A DNA stretch of 43,983 bases from Mesorhizobium sp. M1C.F.Ca.ET.210.01.1.1 (GTDB lineage: Bacteria > Pseudomonadota > Alphaproteobacteria > Rhizobiales > Rhizobiaceae), in NCBI RefSeq assembly GCF_004791585.1, contig NZ_SRUU01000040.1, forward strand, positions 1 through 43,983, written 5' to 3'. The translations under genes and the position numbers were made by a program. How positions within the stretch are numbered: the first letter of the stretch is position 1; each line of letters opens with the position of its first letter. The notes beneath the pieces were generated by a model. The model was not told where the DNA came from. It did no database searches and saw only the letters and a program-made list of their open reading frames with translations. Below, piece by piece: positions 25,837-34,220 of the stretch.

Positions 25837-27342
25837 ATGAGCAACGATCGTGACTTCCCGGCCGAAGCCGGTACCACCAACAAAATCACGCGGCGCGACG
25901 CATTGATGGCCGGCACGGCCGCAGCCCTTACACGATTTGCCGCGCCCGTTGGCCTTTCGGGGGCGCTCGCTGGCCTTGCCAGCGTTCAGGCTGCGGCAGC
26001 TCAGCCTTCGCGGCCTAACATTGTCTTCATCGTTACGGACGATCAGGGGTGGAAAGACGTCGGTTACCATGGCTCAGACATCAAGACACCCAACATCGAC
26101 AAGCTCGCCGCGGAGGGGGCGAAGCTCGAAGAATATTACGTGCAGCCGATGTGTACGCCAACGCGTTGCGCCCTCATGACCGGCCGCTATCCGCTACGCT
26201 ATGGTATGCAAGTTGGCGTCGTCCCTGCTGCGGGGACCTATGGCCTTCCGCTTGACGAAACCCTTCTTCCGCAAGTCCTCAAGGACGCCGGTTATCAAAC
26301 GGCGATGAGTGGCAAATGGCACCTTGGCCATGCCAAGACGGATTACTGGCCGAAACAACGTGGATTCGATTCATTCTATGGGGCCACAGTCGGCGAGATC
26401 GACCATTTCAAACATGCTTCGCATGGTATCGCGGACTGGTACAGGAACAACAAGCCGATCAAGGAGCAGGGTTTCGACAACATCCTGTTCGGTCAGGAGG
26501 CTGTCCGGGTCATCAACACCCACGATCAGAAAAAGCCACTCTTTCTATACCTCGCATTCACCGCGCCCCACACGCCCTTCCAGGCTCCGAAGGAGTATCT
26601 CGACCACTATAAGAACATCGCCGACGAGAACCGGAGAACCTATGCCGCCATGATCTCGGTGATCGATGACGGGGTAGGAAATGTCGTGGCCGCCCTCGAG
26701 AAGAAGGGGATTCGCGACAACACCCTTATCGTATTCATGAGCGACAACGGCGGCGTCATCAACTCGATGTTTACGGGTGACTCGAAGGTGGAAGGCAAAC
26801 TTCCCGCCAACAATGGTCCCTATCGTGACGGCAAAGGTACCCTCTATGAGGGAGGCACTCGCTCGGTTGCCTTCATGAACTGGCCCGGCAAGATCAAGCC
26901 TGGTGTCTTCAACGGCCTTATGCACGTCGTCGACATGTTGCCAACGCTGGCTGGGCTGGCTGGTGCCAAGCTCGACAAGAACAAGCCGCTGGACGGCATG
27001 GATATGTGGCCGGCCATCAGCGATGGAAAACCTTCGCCGCGCACGGAGATCGTCTACAACGTTGATCCGATGTCCGGCGCGGTACGTGAGGGCGATTGGA
27101 AACTCGTATGGTCAGCAACGTTGCCGCAAAAGATCGAGCTTTTTGATCTGGCCAAGGACAAATCGGAAGCCACCAATCTGGCTGACAAGGACCCTGACAA
27201 GGTCAAGGAGTTGCAGGCAAGAATTACCGAGCTTGCGAGCCAGATGCAGCCTCCGCTGTTGCTGAAAGAAGCGGTGCGGTTGACGTACTTCACACCTCTG
27301 GTGACACCGAGCCCGCAAGAAATGTTCGCTGCGGGGGACTGA
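25837..27342 (+). CDS. Tat-exported type I sulfatase (arylsulfatase family)
   Basis: 501 residues with a twin-arginine signal (ITRRDALMAGTAAAL; Arg19-Arg20) and a likely cut after AAAAQ near residue 56. The alkaline-phosphatase-fold sulfatase core has metal ligands D68 and D69 (VTDDQGW), the modification motif C106-T-P-T-R110 in PMCTPTRCALMTGRYP, K/H residues in GKWHLGH, and the second metal site MSDNGG (D303, N304). Cys106 must be converted to formylglycine, and a candidate enzyme is encoded at 27609-28607. It hydrolyses a sulfate ester in the periplasm; the substrate is unknown. A Cys-type sulfatase folded before Tat export would be modified in the cytoplasm, where that enzyme should be. 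Confidence 0.93.
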   Translation: MSNDRDFPAEAGTTNKITRRDALMAGTAAALTRFAAPVGLSGALAGLASVQAAAAQPSRPNIVFIVTDDQGWKDVGYHGSDIKTPNIDKLAAEGAKLEEYYVQPMCTPTRCALMTGRYPLRYGMQVGVVPAAGTYGLPLDETLLPQVLKDAGYQTAMSGKWHLGHAKTDYWPKQRGFDSFYGATVGEIDHFKHASHGIADWYRNNKPIKEQGFDNILFGQEAVRVINTHDQKKPLFLYLAFTAPHTPFQAPKEYLDHYKNIADENRRTYAAMISVIDDGVGNVVAALEKKGIRDNTLIVFMSDNGGVINSMFTGDSKVEGKLPANNGPYRDGKGTLYEGGTRSVAFMNWPGKIKPGVFNGLMHVVDMLPTLAGLAGAKLDKNKPLDGMDMWPAISDGKPSPRTEIVYNVDPMSGAVREGDWKLVWSATLPQKIELFDLAKDKSEATNLADKDPDKVKELQARITELASQMQPPLLLKEAVRLTYFTPLVTPSPQEMFAAGD

Positions 27343-27349
27343 AAGGCGG

Positions 27350-27472
27350 ATGAAATCTTTCGTCCAAGCGAGGTCACCCTTTGACGGCGCCGCCGCAACT
27401 GCTCATGAAAGCAGTGCGGCCTCGCCACCGATGGCGGCCGATCCGTCAACGCTGCTCAGCCCGGGGGACTGA
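27350..27472 (+). CDS. Possible 40-residue small ORF
   Basis: It begins eight bases after the sulfatase stop, with AAAGG just before the ATG, and reads MKSFVQARSPFDGAAATAHE followed by SSAASPPMAADPSTLLSPGD and TGA. It is Ala/Ser/Pro-rich with no family. Its place in the operon and its own ribosome binding site are the only support. It could equally be spacer. Confidence 0.3.
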   Translation: MKSFVQARSPFDGAAATAHESSAASPPMAADPSTLLSPGD

Positions 27473-27492
27473 GGGCTACGACAATCAACACG

Positions 27493-27582
27493 ACTGGGAA
27501 CCGGCTCCAGTTGCGCATTCACGAGCGGTTCCAGTCTCAACAAAGGCTGGACGGTCGTCGACATGAAGAACGACTGGAACCG
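27493..27582 (+). repeat. Inverted and direct ACTGGAACCG repeats
   Basis: ACTGGGAACCG (27493-27503), its inverse CGGTTCCAGT (27526-27535) and a direct copy ACTGGAACCG (27573-27582) lie between the sulfatase and the formylglycine-generating enzyme genes. The first two could form a hairpin with a loop of about 22 bases. Possible RNA processing or attenuation between the two genes; function unknown. Confidence 0.4.
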
Positions 27583-27608
27583 AATTTGCGGCTTCGTCAA
27601 ATGACAGG

Positions 27609-28607
27609 ATGACACGCGCAATGAACCAGCATACGGCGAAGCGGCTTGCCTCACCCGATCGACAGCGCGGGCCTGGGGGCGAGGCTCCGCACCCCGATAT
27701 GGTCTGGATTCCCGGTGGCGAGTTCCTGATGGGCTCGGACCGGCACTATCCTGAAGAAGCCCCAGCGCATCGCGCTCGCGTCGACGGCTTCTGGATGGAC
27801 CGCTGCACCGTGACCAATCGCCAGTTCGAGCGCTTCGTCGCCGAAACCGGATATGTGACGCTGGCGCAGAAGCCGGCGAACGCAGTCGACTATCCCGGCG
27901 CAAAGCCGGAGATGCTCGTGCCTTCCTCGGCCATGTTCAAACCGCCGCCTGCGCCGGTCGGCACCCATAACCACTACGCCTGGTGGATATACGTTGCCGG
28001 CGCAAACTGGCGCCATCCCCGGGGACCGGCTAGCTCGACCGCGAAACTCAAGGACCATCCTGTCGTGCACATCGCCTACGAGGATGCGGAAGCCTATGCG
28101 AGCTGGGCCGGGAAGGCGCTGCCAACCGAGGCCGAGTGGGAGTTCGCCGCGCGCGGCGGGCTGGACGGCGCCGAATTCGTATGGGGCGACGAACTGACCC
28201 CGGGAGGCCAGCATATGGCCAATACCTACCAAGGCGAGTTCCCGTTCCGCAACGATTGCGAGGACGGCTACGAATGGACCGCGCCGGTCGGCTCGTTCCC
28301 GGCAAACGGCTATGGACTCTATGACATGGCCGGCAATGTCTGGCAGTGGACTGTCGACTGGTATCAGGAGCATCGCCGGATCGAGAGCCCCTGTTGCACG
28401 ATGGACAATCCCCGCGGCGGCGAGCGCGAGGCGAGCGTCGACCCGCTGACGCCCGACATCAGGATTCCGCGCAAGGTCACCAAGGGCGGGTCCTTCCTAT
28501 GCGCCCCCAGCTACTGCCGGCGCTACCGCCCGGCCGCTCGCATGGCGCAGTCGGTGGACACATCGACCTGTCACCTCGGCTTCCGCTGCATCACGCGCCC
28601 AGCCTGA
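27609..28607 (+). CDS. Formylglycine-generating enzyme (SUMF1/FGE family)
   Basis: 332 residues (ATG at 27609; an in-frame ATG at 27621 is also possible). The whole protein is an FGE-sulfatase domain: MVWIPGGEFLMGSD, VDGFWMDRCTVTNRQFERFV, LPTEAEWEFAARGG, YGLYDMAGNVWQWTVDW and the active-site run GGSFLCAPSYCRRYRPAAR. Cys298 and Cys303 are five apart, as in the copper-binding cysteine pair of human and Streptomyces FGE, so it should be active rather than an EgtB or PvdO relative. No signal peptide is seen, so it is cytoplasmic and would oxidise Cys106 of the neighbouring sulfatase before Tat export. Confidence 0.92.
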   Translation: MTRAMNQHTAKRLASPDRQRGPGGEAPHPDMVWIPGGEFLMGSDRHYPEEAPAHRARVDGFWMDRCTVTNRQFERFVAETGYVTLAQKPANAVDYPGAKPEMLVPSSAMFKPPPAPVGTHNHYAWWIYVAGANWRHPRGPASSTAKLKDHPVVHIAYEDAEAYASWAGKALPTEAEWEFAARGGLDGAEFVWGDELTPGGQHMANTYQGEFPFRNDCEDGYEWTAPVGSFPANGYGLYDMAGNVWQWTVDWYQEHRRIESPCCTMDNPRGGEREASVDPLTPDIRIPRKVTKGGSFLCAPSYCRRYRPAARMAQSVDTSTCHLGFRCITRPA

Positions 28608-28693
28608 TGAAGGCTGCACCTGCGCTCGGCAAGTGCCATTGCGCGGAGAAAGTCCGAGACCGCGGGTCCGGGCAAATGCGCGGGCAGGTTAGA

Positions 28694-28737
28694 GCAATTC
28701 CAGGAAAAGTGTGGAACGGTTTTCCGTCCGGAATTGC
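28694..28737. repeat. Intergenic dyad repeat, copy 2
   Basis: GCAATTCC (28694-28701) and GGAATTGC (28730-28737) are inverted copies, with AGGAAAA and TTTTCC forming an inner stem, followed by GTAAAAACAAAGAG. Nearly the same as copy 1 at 125-172. It is a dispersed repeat that may terminate the sulfatase transcript. Confidence 0.65.
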
Positions 28738-28877
28738 GTAAAAACAAAGAGATAAGCGATTCGGCGTTTCCGTGAAACTCTGAACCGCTCTAGCGGAACG
28801 ATACCGGCCCTGTTTCAGGCCCGCGGATACCGCCGAAGATACCAAGGCCTCGGCCCGTTGGACGAAGTTTGCCGAAC

Positions 28878-28918
28878 CGCGATGAAATTCGCTGAAGCAC
28901 GACTTCCGTGCCGAAGAG
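28878..28918 (+). repeat. 41-base direct repeat, left copy
   Basis: It begins CGCGATGAAATTCGCTG and ends CCGTGCCGAAGAG. The right copy at 38792-38832 differs at one position and has the same orientation. Together they enclose the whole nadQ-nadABC-bioBFDAZ cassette. They may be a dispersed genomic repeat or a scar of cassette movement. Confidence 0.8.
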
Positions 28919-29051
28919 GGGATGCTGCCAGAGGCGGAATCCAAGTAGACGAAATCTGGTTTTATTTTCAGGTAGTTGAGGATTGCGCAGCGGTAATGGC
29001 GACCAACAAAATATTTCTATGGCTTGGTTCGGTTCCTGAATATCACGCCAG

Positions 29052-30035
29052 CTAAACGCCAACCACCAGCGCCCCGCCCGTCAAGCCGGCGCCGGCCGCT
29101 GCGAGCAGCAATTTCTCGCCCGCTCGAATGGGATTAGCGCTATGAGCAACCGACAATGACAGAGGTATCGTCGCGGCCGACGAGTTGCCGTAGTCGGCGA
29201 TGGTCTTGACGATCCGCTTATCCTCGATGCCGAGCGACTTGCCGACGGCGTTGAAGATGCGGGCATTTGCCTGGTGCGGCACGAAGCGCGCGACGTCCGG
29301 CGCCGAAAGGCCGGCCGAGGCCAGCGCCTCGAGGGAACAGCGGCTCATCATCTCCACGGCCTTGGCGAAGACGTCACGGCCGTTCGCGATCGTCATGCGG
29401 GTTTCTGCGGCGTCGATTTCGTCGGAGAACGGACGGTTGCTGCCACCCGCCGGGATGTGGATCAGGTCGTAGGCGGAGCCGTCCGCGGCAAAAGAGGAGC
29501 CGAGGATGCCGTGGCCGGGATCGCTTGAGGGGGCGAGCACCACGGCGCCCCCGGCATCGGCGAACAGTACGGCGCTCGCCCGCTCGGCCGGGTTGATCCG
29601 GCGGCTCAAAATGTTGGCGGCGATGACGATGGCCGGCTTGTTGTGCAGGCGAACGAAGCCGTCGGCGAAGGTCAAGGCATATATGAATCCCGCGCACGCG
29701 CCCGCCAGGTCGACCCCGCCGGCCTTTTCGAGGCCGAGCCTGTGCGCCACTAGCGGCGCGCTCGGCGGCAGCAGGTGGTCAGGCGTCGAAGTCGCCAGCA
29801 AAAGCAGACCGATCTCCTTGCGATCGATCCCGGCTGCCTCCAGAGCCATGGCGCCCGCCTTGGCCGCCAGACCCGAAAGCGTGTCGCCGGGCTCAGCCCA
29901 GAAACGCGAGCAGATGCCGGTGCGCCCCTCGATCCAGCCTGCGTCCAGCCCGAGGCTCGTCTCGATCTCGGCATTGGCGACCCGGCGCGCCGGCACGTGA
30001 TGGCCAAGGCCAATGATGCGCGCGGTGCGGTTCAT
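29052..30035 (-). CDS. bioZ: BioZ, FabH-like 3-oxoacyl-ACP synthase for pimeloyl synthesis
   Basis: 327 residues of the ketoacyl-ACP synthase III fold. The triad is complete: Cys114 (GACAGFIYAL), His254 (VPHQANARIF) and Asn284 (YGNSSAATI). Context identifies it as BioZ rather than FabH: it is the last gene of a bioBFDAZ operon and overlaps the bioA stop by four bases. Known role: BioZ condenses glutaryl-CoA with malonyl-ACP to start the pimeloyl chain, replacing the BioC/BioH route. No bioC or bioH is seen in this window. Confidence 0.92.
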   Translation of the reverse strand: MNRTARIIGLGHHVPARRVANAEIETSLGLDAGWIEGRTGICSRFWAEPGDTLSGLAAKAGAMALEAAGIDRKEIGLLLLATSTPDHLLPPSAPLVAHRLGLEKAGGVDLAGACAGFIYALTFADGFVRLHNKPAIVIAANILSRRINPAERASAVLFADAGGAVVLAPSSDPGHGILGSSFAADGSAYDLIHIPAGGSNRPFSDEIDAAETRMTIANGRDVFAKAVEMMSRCSLEALASAGLSAPDVARFVPHQANARIFNAVGKSLGIEDKRIVKTIADYGNSSAATIPLSLSVAHSANPIRAGEKLLLAAAGAGLTGGALVVGV

Positions 30036-31297
30036 CTCCTGTCGCCTGCAAGCTCGGCCGCCTCGTCTATTGCCGCGTAGAGGCGGTCGAGCTCATCCGA
30101 AGTCACGCAGTAGGGCGGCAGCAGGTAGATGACGTTGCCGAGAGGCCGCACCAGCAATCCTCGTTCGAGGAAGAAGGCGCGCAGCCTTGGGCCGACCTCA
30201 GCGAGATAGCCTGCATTGCCGACGCTGAGATCGAGCGCGGCAATGGTGCCGGTCGTGCGCACATTCTCGAAACGCGCGTCACCCTTGAACCGCGCAATCT
30301 TCTCCGCCTGCATCCGCGACAACGCGACAACGCGCTCCGCCACAGGCTCGTCGTTCCAGATGCCGACATTCGCAAGTGCCGCCGCGCAGGCGATCGGGTT
30401 CGCCGTGTAGGAGCTCGAATGGAAAAAGGTCCTGGCTCGGTCCTTTGAGTAATGCGCACGAAAGATCGCATCGGTGGCAAGTGTCGCCGCAAGCGGCAAT
30501 GAGCCGCCTGTCAGTCCCTTGGAGGTGCACAAAATGTCGGGCGCGATCGCTGCCTGCTCACAGGCGAAGATGGACCCGGTGCGGCCCCAGCCGGTCATGA
30601 CCTCGTCGGCGATGAAAAGCGTTTCGGTGCGCTCGGCAATGCGCTTGAGTTCGGCGAGAACTGAAGCCGGATACATGAGCATGCCTCCGGCGCCGAGCAC
30701 CAGCGGCTCGACGATCAGCGCGGCAACACCGCGGTCGCGCGCCAGCCGTTCGAAGGCGTCGAGCGTTTCCTGCTCCCGGCCCGCGGCGGGAAATGGGATG
30801 GTGTCGACCTCAAACAGCAGCGGCTCGTATGCGGCATTGAAGACGCCGCGCGCGCCGACGCTCATCGTGCCGATGGTGTCGCCGTGATAGCCGTGCTCCA
30901 TGACGACGATGCGCGAGCGCGGCGCGCCGTTGTTGCGATGAAAGCCGAGCGCCATTTTCAGTGCCACCTCGACGCTGGTCGAGCCGCTATCGGAAAAGAA
31001 GACCCAGTCGAGGCCGGCCGGCGTCATGTCGATCAGCGCCGATGCCAATTGCTCAGCTGGCTCGTGGCTGAGGCCGGCGAAGATCACCTGGTCGAGCGCC
31101 TCGCTCGCCTCCCGGATCGCCGCCATGATTTTCGGGTGGCGGTGGCCGTGGGTGATCACCCACCAGGAGGAGATCGCATCGAGTATGCGCTTGCCCTCGC
31201 GTGTCTCGACATAGGCGCCTTCAGTGCGCGCGATCGTCGGCGGCATCGGCTCGGTGGCATGCTGGGTGAAGGGATGCCAGACCGCGGAGCCACTCAT
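30032..31297 (-). CDS. bioA: Adenosylmethionine-8-amino-7-oxononanoate aminotransferase BioA
   Basis: 421 residues from the ATG at 31297, which overlaps the bioD stop (ATGA). The open frame reaches 31570, but that extension is antisense-like noise through bioD. Class III PLP aminotransferase: ISSWWVITHGHRHPKI near the N-terminus, substrate/PLP residues in VVMEHGYHGDTIG, IADEVMTGWGRTG and the PLP lysine in CTSKGLTGGSLPLA. It converts KAPA to DAPA using S-adenosylmethionine as amino donor. Confidence 0.96.
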   Translation of the reverse strand: MSGSAVWHPFTQHATEPMPPTIARTEGAYVETREGKRILDAISSWWVITHGHRHPKIMAAIREASEALDQVIFAGLSHEPAEQLASALIDMTPAGLDWVFFSDSGSTSVEVALKMALGFHRNNGAPRSRIVVMEHGYHGDTIGTMSVGARGVFNAAYEPLLFEVDTIPFPAAGREQETLDAFERLARDRGVAALIVEPLVLGAGGMLMYPASVLAELKRIAERTETLFIADEVMTGWGRTGSIFACEQAAIAPDILCTSKGLTGGSLPLAATLATDAIFRAHYSKDRARTFFHSSSYTANPIACAAALANVGIWNDEPVAERVVALSRMQAEKIARFKGDARFENVRTTGTIAALDLSVGNAGYLAEVGPRLRAFFLERGLLVRPLGNVIYLLPPYCVTSDELDRLYAAIDEAAELAGDRR

Positions 31298-31932
31298 GAC
31301 CGGCCCTCCGTGAAGTCGGTCGCGTTGAACGAAGCCCGCATGGCCGCGAAGAGCGCCGCCGGCGTCAGCGGGTCGACCCGCGGCAGGCGACCGAGAATGC
31401 GCACCTTGCCCATCTCGGCGATCGTCTTTTGCGTATCGGCCATCTCGTCGCCGATGAATGCGATACCGAGCAGCGGCATGGAGCGGGCACGCAGAGCCTC
31501 GAGCGAAAGCAGGGTGTGGTTGATGGTACCGAGCGCCGTGCGCGCGCAAAGAATGACCGGCAACTGCCATTCCCGGAAAATATCGATGAACCTCGTCTGC
31601 CGATTGAGCGGCACCATCAGCCCGCCGGCACCTTCGATGATGAGCGGGCCCGGCAACTCTGGAAGCGAGAGTTTTGCCGCCTCGATGGCAACGCCGTCAA
31701 TTTCGGCCGACCGATGTGGCGATAGAGGCATCTTCAGACGATACACTTCCGGCACGACGCGCCCGGCGGGCAAGCCGGAGAGACGGGCAACGACTTCGCT
31801 GTCAGTCTCCTCGTCGAGACCCGATTGAACCGGCTTCCAATAGAAGCCGTCGAGCAGGCCCGCGAGGCCAGCCGAAAAAACAGTCTTGCCGACACCGGTG
31901 TCGGTGCCGGTCACGACGATCCGTGCCGTCAT
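31294..31932 (-). CDS. bioD: Dethiobiotin synthetase BioD
   Basis: 212 residues. The P-loop is GTDTGVGKTVFSAGLA at the N-terminus, KPVQSGL follows, and IIEGAGGLMVPLN is the second family motif. Normal length. It closes the ureido ring of DAPA with CO2 and ATP. It overlaps bioF and bioA by four bases each. Confidence 0.96.
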   Translation of the reverse strand: MTARIVVTGTDTGVGKTVFSAGLAGLLDGFYWKPVQSGLDEETDSEVVARLSGLPAGRVVPEVYRLKMPLSPHRSAEIDGVAIEAAKLSLPELPGPLIIEGAGGLMVPLNRQTRFIDIFREWQLPVILCARTALGTINHTLLSLEALRARSMPLLGIAFIGDEMADTQKTIAEMGKVRILGRLPRVDPLTPAALFAAMRASFNATDFTEGRS

Positions 31933-33083
31933 TGCCAGCGCTCCAGTTCCTCGGCAAGAGCATCGAACAGCGCCGAAACGTCGGCCGCGCCGACATTCAA
32001 CGTCAACGAAATGCGCAGCCTCGCCGTGCCCTCCGGCACAGTTGGGGGGCGGATGCCGCGCACGTCGAAGCCGCGTGACTGCAAAGCCTCGGCCAGCGCC
32101 ATGGCGCGCGCGTTGTCGCCGACGATGATCGGCAGGATCTGCGAACCGCTCGCAGGCAAGCCGAGCTCCTCGGTCCTCTTGCCCGCAAGCGTGACCAACT
32201 GGGCCAAACGCTCGCGACGATCAGGCTCCTGGGCGACGATGTCGAGGGCCGCCGCCGCTGCCACCGCCATCAGCGGCGAGGGCGCGGTGGCGTAGATGAA
32301 GGGACGGCAGCGGTTGACGAGATAGTCGCACAGCACCGCGGGAGCGGTGACCAGCGCGCCGGACGCGCCCAGCGCCTTGCCGCAAGTGTGCAGCACCACG
32401 ACGTTGTCGCGGCCTTCGAAGTCGTGCGCGAGCCCGCGCCCGTCCGCGCCGTAGACGCCCGTGGCGTGCGCCTCGTCGACAAACAGGAATGCATCGTGGC
32501 GGTCCGCGACCGCGATCAGCTCGCCGAGCGGCGCCCGGTCGCCATCCATGCTGTAGAGGCTCTCGACCACGATCCAGGGTCGGCCGGCGCCGCCTCGCGC
32601 GCGCCAGGTCCGGATTGCATCGTCCACGGCACTCGCATCGTTGTGCGCGGCTTCCGCCACATCGGCGCGACCGGCCCGCGCCCCCTCATGGGCGCTGGCA
32701 TGGATGAGTTCGTCCAGCACCACCAGGTCACCCTTCTGGGGCAAGGTCGTGAGCACCGCGAAATTGGCGACATAGCCACCGCCGAAGAAAAGGGCGCGCT
32801 CCGTGCCGAAGAAGCCGGCTGCCTTGGCTTCGAGCGCCTCGTGTTGCGGGTCATTGCCGCGCAGCAGCCGTGAGCCGGTCGCCCCGACGGGGGTGCCGGC
32901 GGCTAGCGCAGCCGCAACCGCTTCAGCCAGGCGGCTTGAGCGCGCGAGGCCGAGATAGTCGTTGGAGGCGAAGTCGGCGCCCGCGCGGGCGCTAAGGCTC
33001 CGTAACCGGTCCTTGCGAGCCAGCCCGCGCAAGCTGGCCTCATAGCGGTCGAGCAGCGCTCGGCCGTTCGCCCGCCGGTTCAC
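31929..33083 (-). CDS. bioF: 8-amino-7-oxononanoate synthase BioF
   Basis: 384 residues from a GTG at 33083, which overlaps the bioB stop TGA (GTGA). The frame is open to 33212, but that part lies inside bioB. Type II PLP aminotransferase fold: FASNDYLGLARS, GSRLLRGNDPQHEALE, VVESLYSMDGDRAPL, FVDEAHATGVYG and the PLP lysine in HTCGKALGASG. It joins pimeloyl-ACP (or -CoA) with alanine to make KAPA. Confidence 0.95.
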   Translation of the reverse strand: MNRRANGRALLDRYEASLRGLARKDRLRSLSARAGADFASNDYLGLARSSRLAEAVAAALAAGTPVGATGSRLLRGNDPQHEALEAKAAGFFGTERALFFGGGYVANFAVLTTLPQKGDLVVLDELIHASAHEGARAGRADVAEAAHNDASAVDDAIRTWRARGGAGRPWIVVESLYSMDGDRAPLGELIAVADRHDAFLFVDEAHATGVYGADGRGLAHDFEGRDNVVVLHTCGKALGASGALVTAPAVLCDYLVNRCRPFIYATAPSPLMAVAAAAALDIVAQEPDRRERLAQLVTLAGKRTEELGLPASGSQILPIIVGDNARAMALAEALQSRGFDVRGIRPPTVPEGTARLRISLTLNVGAADVSALFDALAEELERWQ

Positions 33084-34078
33084 TGGGCGTCGCGCTCCAT
33101 CGGCTTGATGCCCAGCCGGCGGAACAATGCGCTGTCCTTGTCCTCTCCGGGGTTCTCTGCGGTCAGCAAGGTGTCGCCGACGAAGATGGAGTTGGCGCCG
33201 GCGAAGAAGCACAGCGCCTGCATCTCGTCGCTCATGGCCGTGCGGCCGGCGGAGAGTCGCACATGCGATTTCGGCATCATGATGCGGGCAAGCGCGATCG
33301 TGCGCACGAATTCGATCGGCTCGATGGGCTCGGCCTCGCCGAGCGGCGTGCCCTCGATGGGGATCAGCATGTTGATCGGCACGCTGTCGGGCGGCTCCGG
33401 CAAGTTGGCGAGCGTGACCAGCATGTCGATGCGGTCTGCCTTCTCCTCGCCCATGCCGACAATGCCGCCGCAGCAGACCTTGATGCCGCTGTCGCGGACG
33501 TTGGCAAGCGTGTCCAGCCGGTCTGCGAAGGTCCGGGTCGAGATAACCTCGCTATAGTAGCGCTCGGAGGTGTCGATGTTGTGGTTGTAGTAGTCGAGGC
33601 CGGCCTGCTTGAGCCGCAGTGCCTGGCCGAGGTCGAGCATGCCGAGCGTCATGCAGGTTTCCATGCCGAGCGCCTTCACGCCCTCGACCATGGCCACCAC
33701 GGCGTCCATGTCGCGTTCCTTGGGGCTGCGCCAGGCGGCCCCCATGCAGTAGCGCGTGGCGCCTGCGTCGCGCGCCTTCCGGGCTTCGGCGATGACGCGT
33801 TGCACCTCCATCAGCTTCGAGGCCTTGAGGCCCGATTGATGATGCGAGGACTGGCTGCAATAGCCGCAATCCTCGGGGCAGCCGCCCGTCTTGATTGACA
33901 GCAGGCGCGAAAGCTGCACCCGGTTGGGATCGAAATTCTCGCGGTGGATCGTCTGGGCCCGGAAGAGCAGGTCGTTGAACGGCAGATCGTGGACTGCCTG
34001 TGCCGCTTCCCGGCTCCACTGGCTGGACGCTCCTCGAGTCGAGCCCAAGGCGGCATTCAACTGTAGTTCGACGTTCAT
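33080..34078 (-). CDS. bioB: Biotin synthase BioB
   Basis: 332 residues from the ATG at 34078 with GGAG six bases upstream; the frame is open to 34153. The radical-SAM motif is C-x3-C-x2-C in GGCPEDCGYCSQSSHH. Further family marks are YCMGAAWRSPKERDMD, YNHNIDTSERYY, CCGGIVGMGE and the C-terminal RLSAGRTAMSDEMQALCFFAGANSIF. It inserts sulfur into dethiobiotin using 4Fe-4S and 2Fe-2S clusters. First bio gene. A gap of 142 bases separates it from nadC; I see no clear bioR box (TTATMKATAA) there. Confidence 0.96.
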   Translation of the reverse strand: MNVELQLNAALGSTRGASSQWSREAAQAVHDLPFNDLLFRAQTIHRENFDPNRVQLSRLLSIKTGGCPEDCGYCSQSSHHQSGLKASKLMEVQRVIAEARKARDAGATRYCMGAAWRSPKERDMDAVVAMVEGVKALGMETCMTLGMLDLGQALRLKQAGLDYYNHNIDTSERYYSEVISTRTFADRLDTLANVRDSGIKVCCGGIVGMGEEKADRIDMLVTLANLPEPPDSVPINMLIPIEGTPLGEAEPIEPIEFVRTIALARIMMPKSHVRLSAGRTAMSDEMQALCFFAGANSIFVGDTLLTAENPGEDKDSALFRRLGIKPMERDAQ

Positions 34079-34159
34079 GCCATCTCCATCGTTTGGATGT
34101 TCATTCGCGACCGAATTCCGGTGAACGGAGCTTCTATTGGCCAAACTGGACATTTATTG

Positions 34160-34177
34160 CCGGCTCATGAGCGCCGG
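34160..34177. other. Small hairpin between nadC and bioB
   Basis: CCGGC (34160-34164) and GCCGG (34173-34177) could pair around TCATGAGC-like loop bases in the only large gap of the nad-bio cassette. It is short and could be a processing or weak termination point. Low confidence that it matters. Confidence 0.25.
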
Positions 34178-34220
34178 TTTCTGTTCAAAGGTCACGCGCG
34201 TTGATCAAAGACACGCTTCG

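Larger units (their letters stand above)
28608..29051. other. Gap of about 440 bases with repeats only
   Basis: This stretch contains the dyad repeat at 28694-28737 and the 41-base direct repeat at 28878-28918, both listed separately. A 65-codon plus frame starting at 28858 runs through the repeat and has no other support. No gene is called. Confidence 0.5.

Noticed and set aside
27379..27472. A decayed second copy of the sulfatase 3' end
   Set aside because: Similarity is limited to short runs (AAAG..GCxGTGCGG and GGGGACTGA) with changed spacing. A clean 40-codon frame with its own start explains the stretch at least as well.
31298..31570. N-terminal extension of BioA
   Set aside because: The extension reads through bioD in another frame. 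The ATG at 31297, overlapping the bioD stop, gives the normal length.
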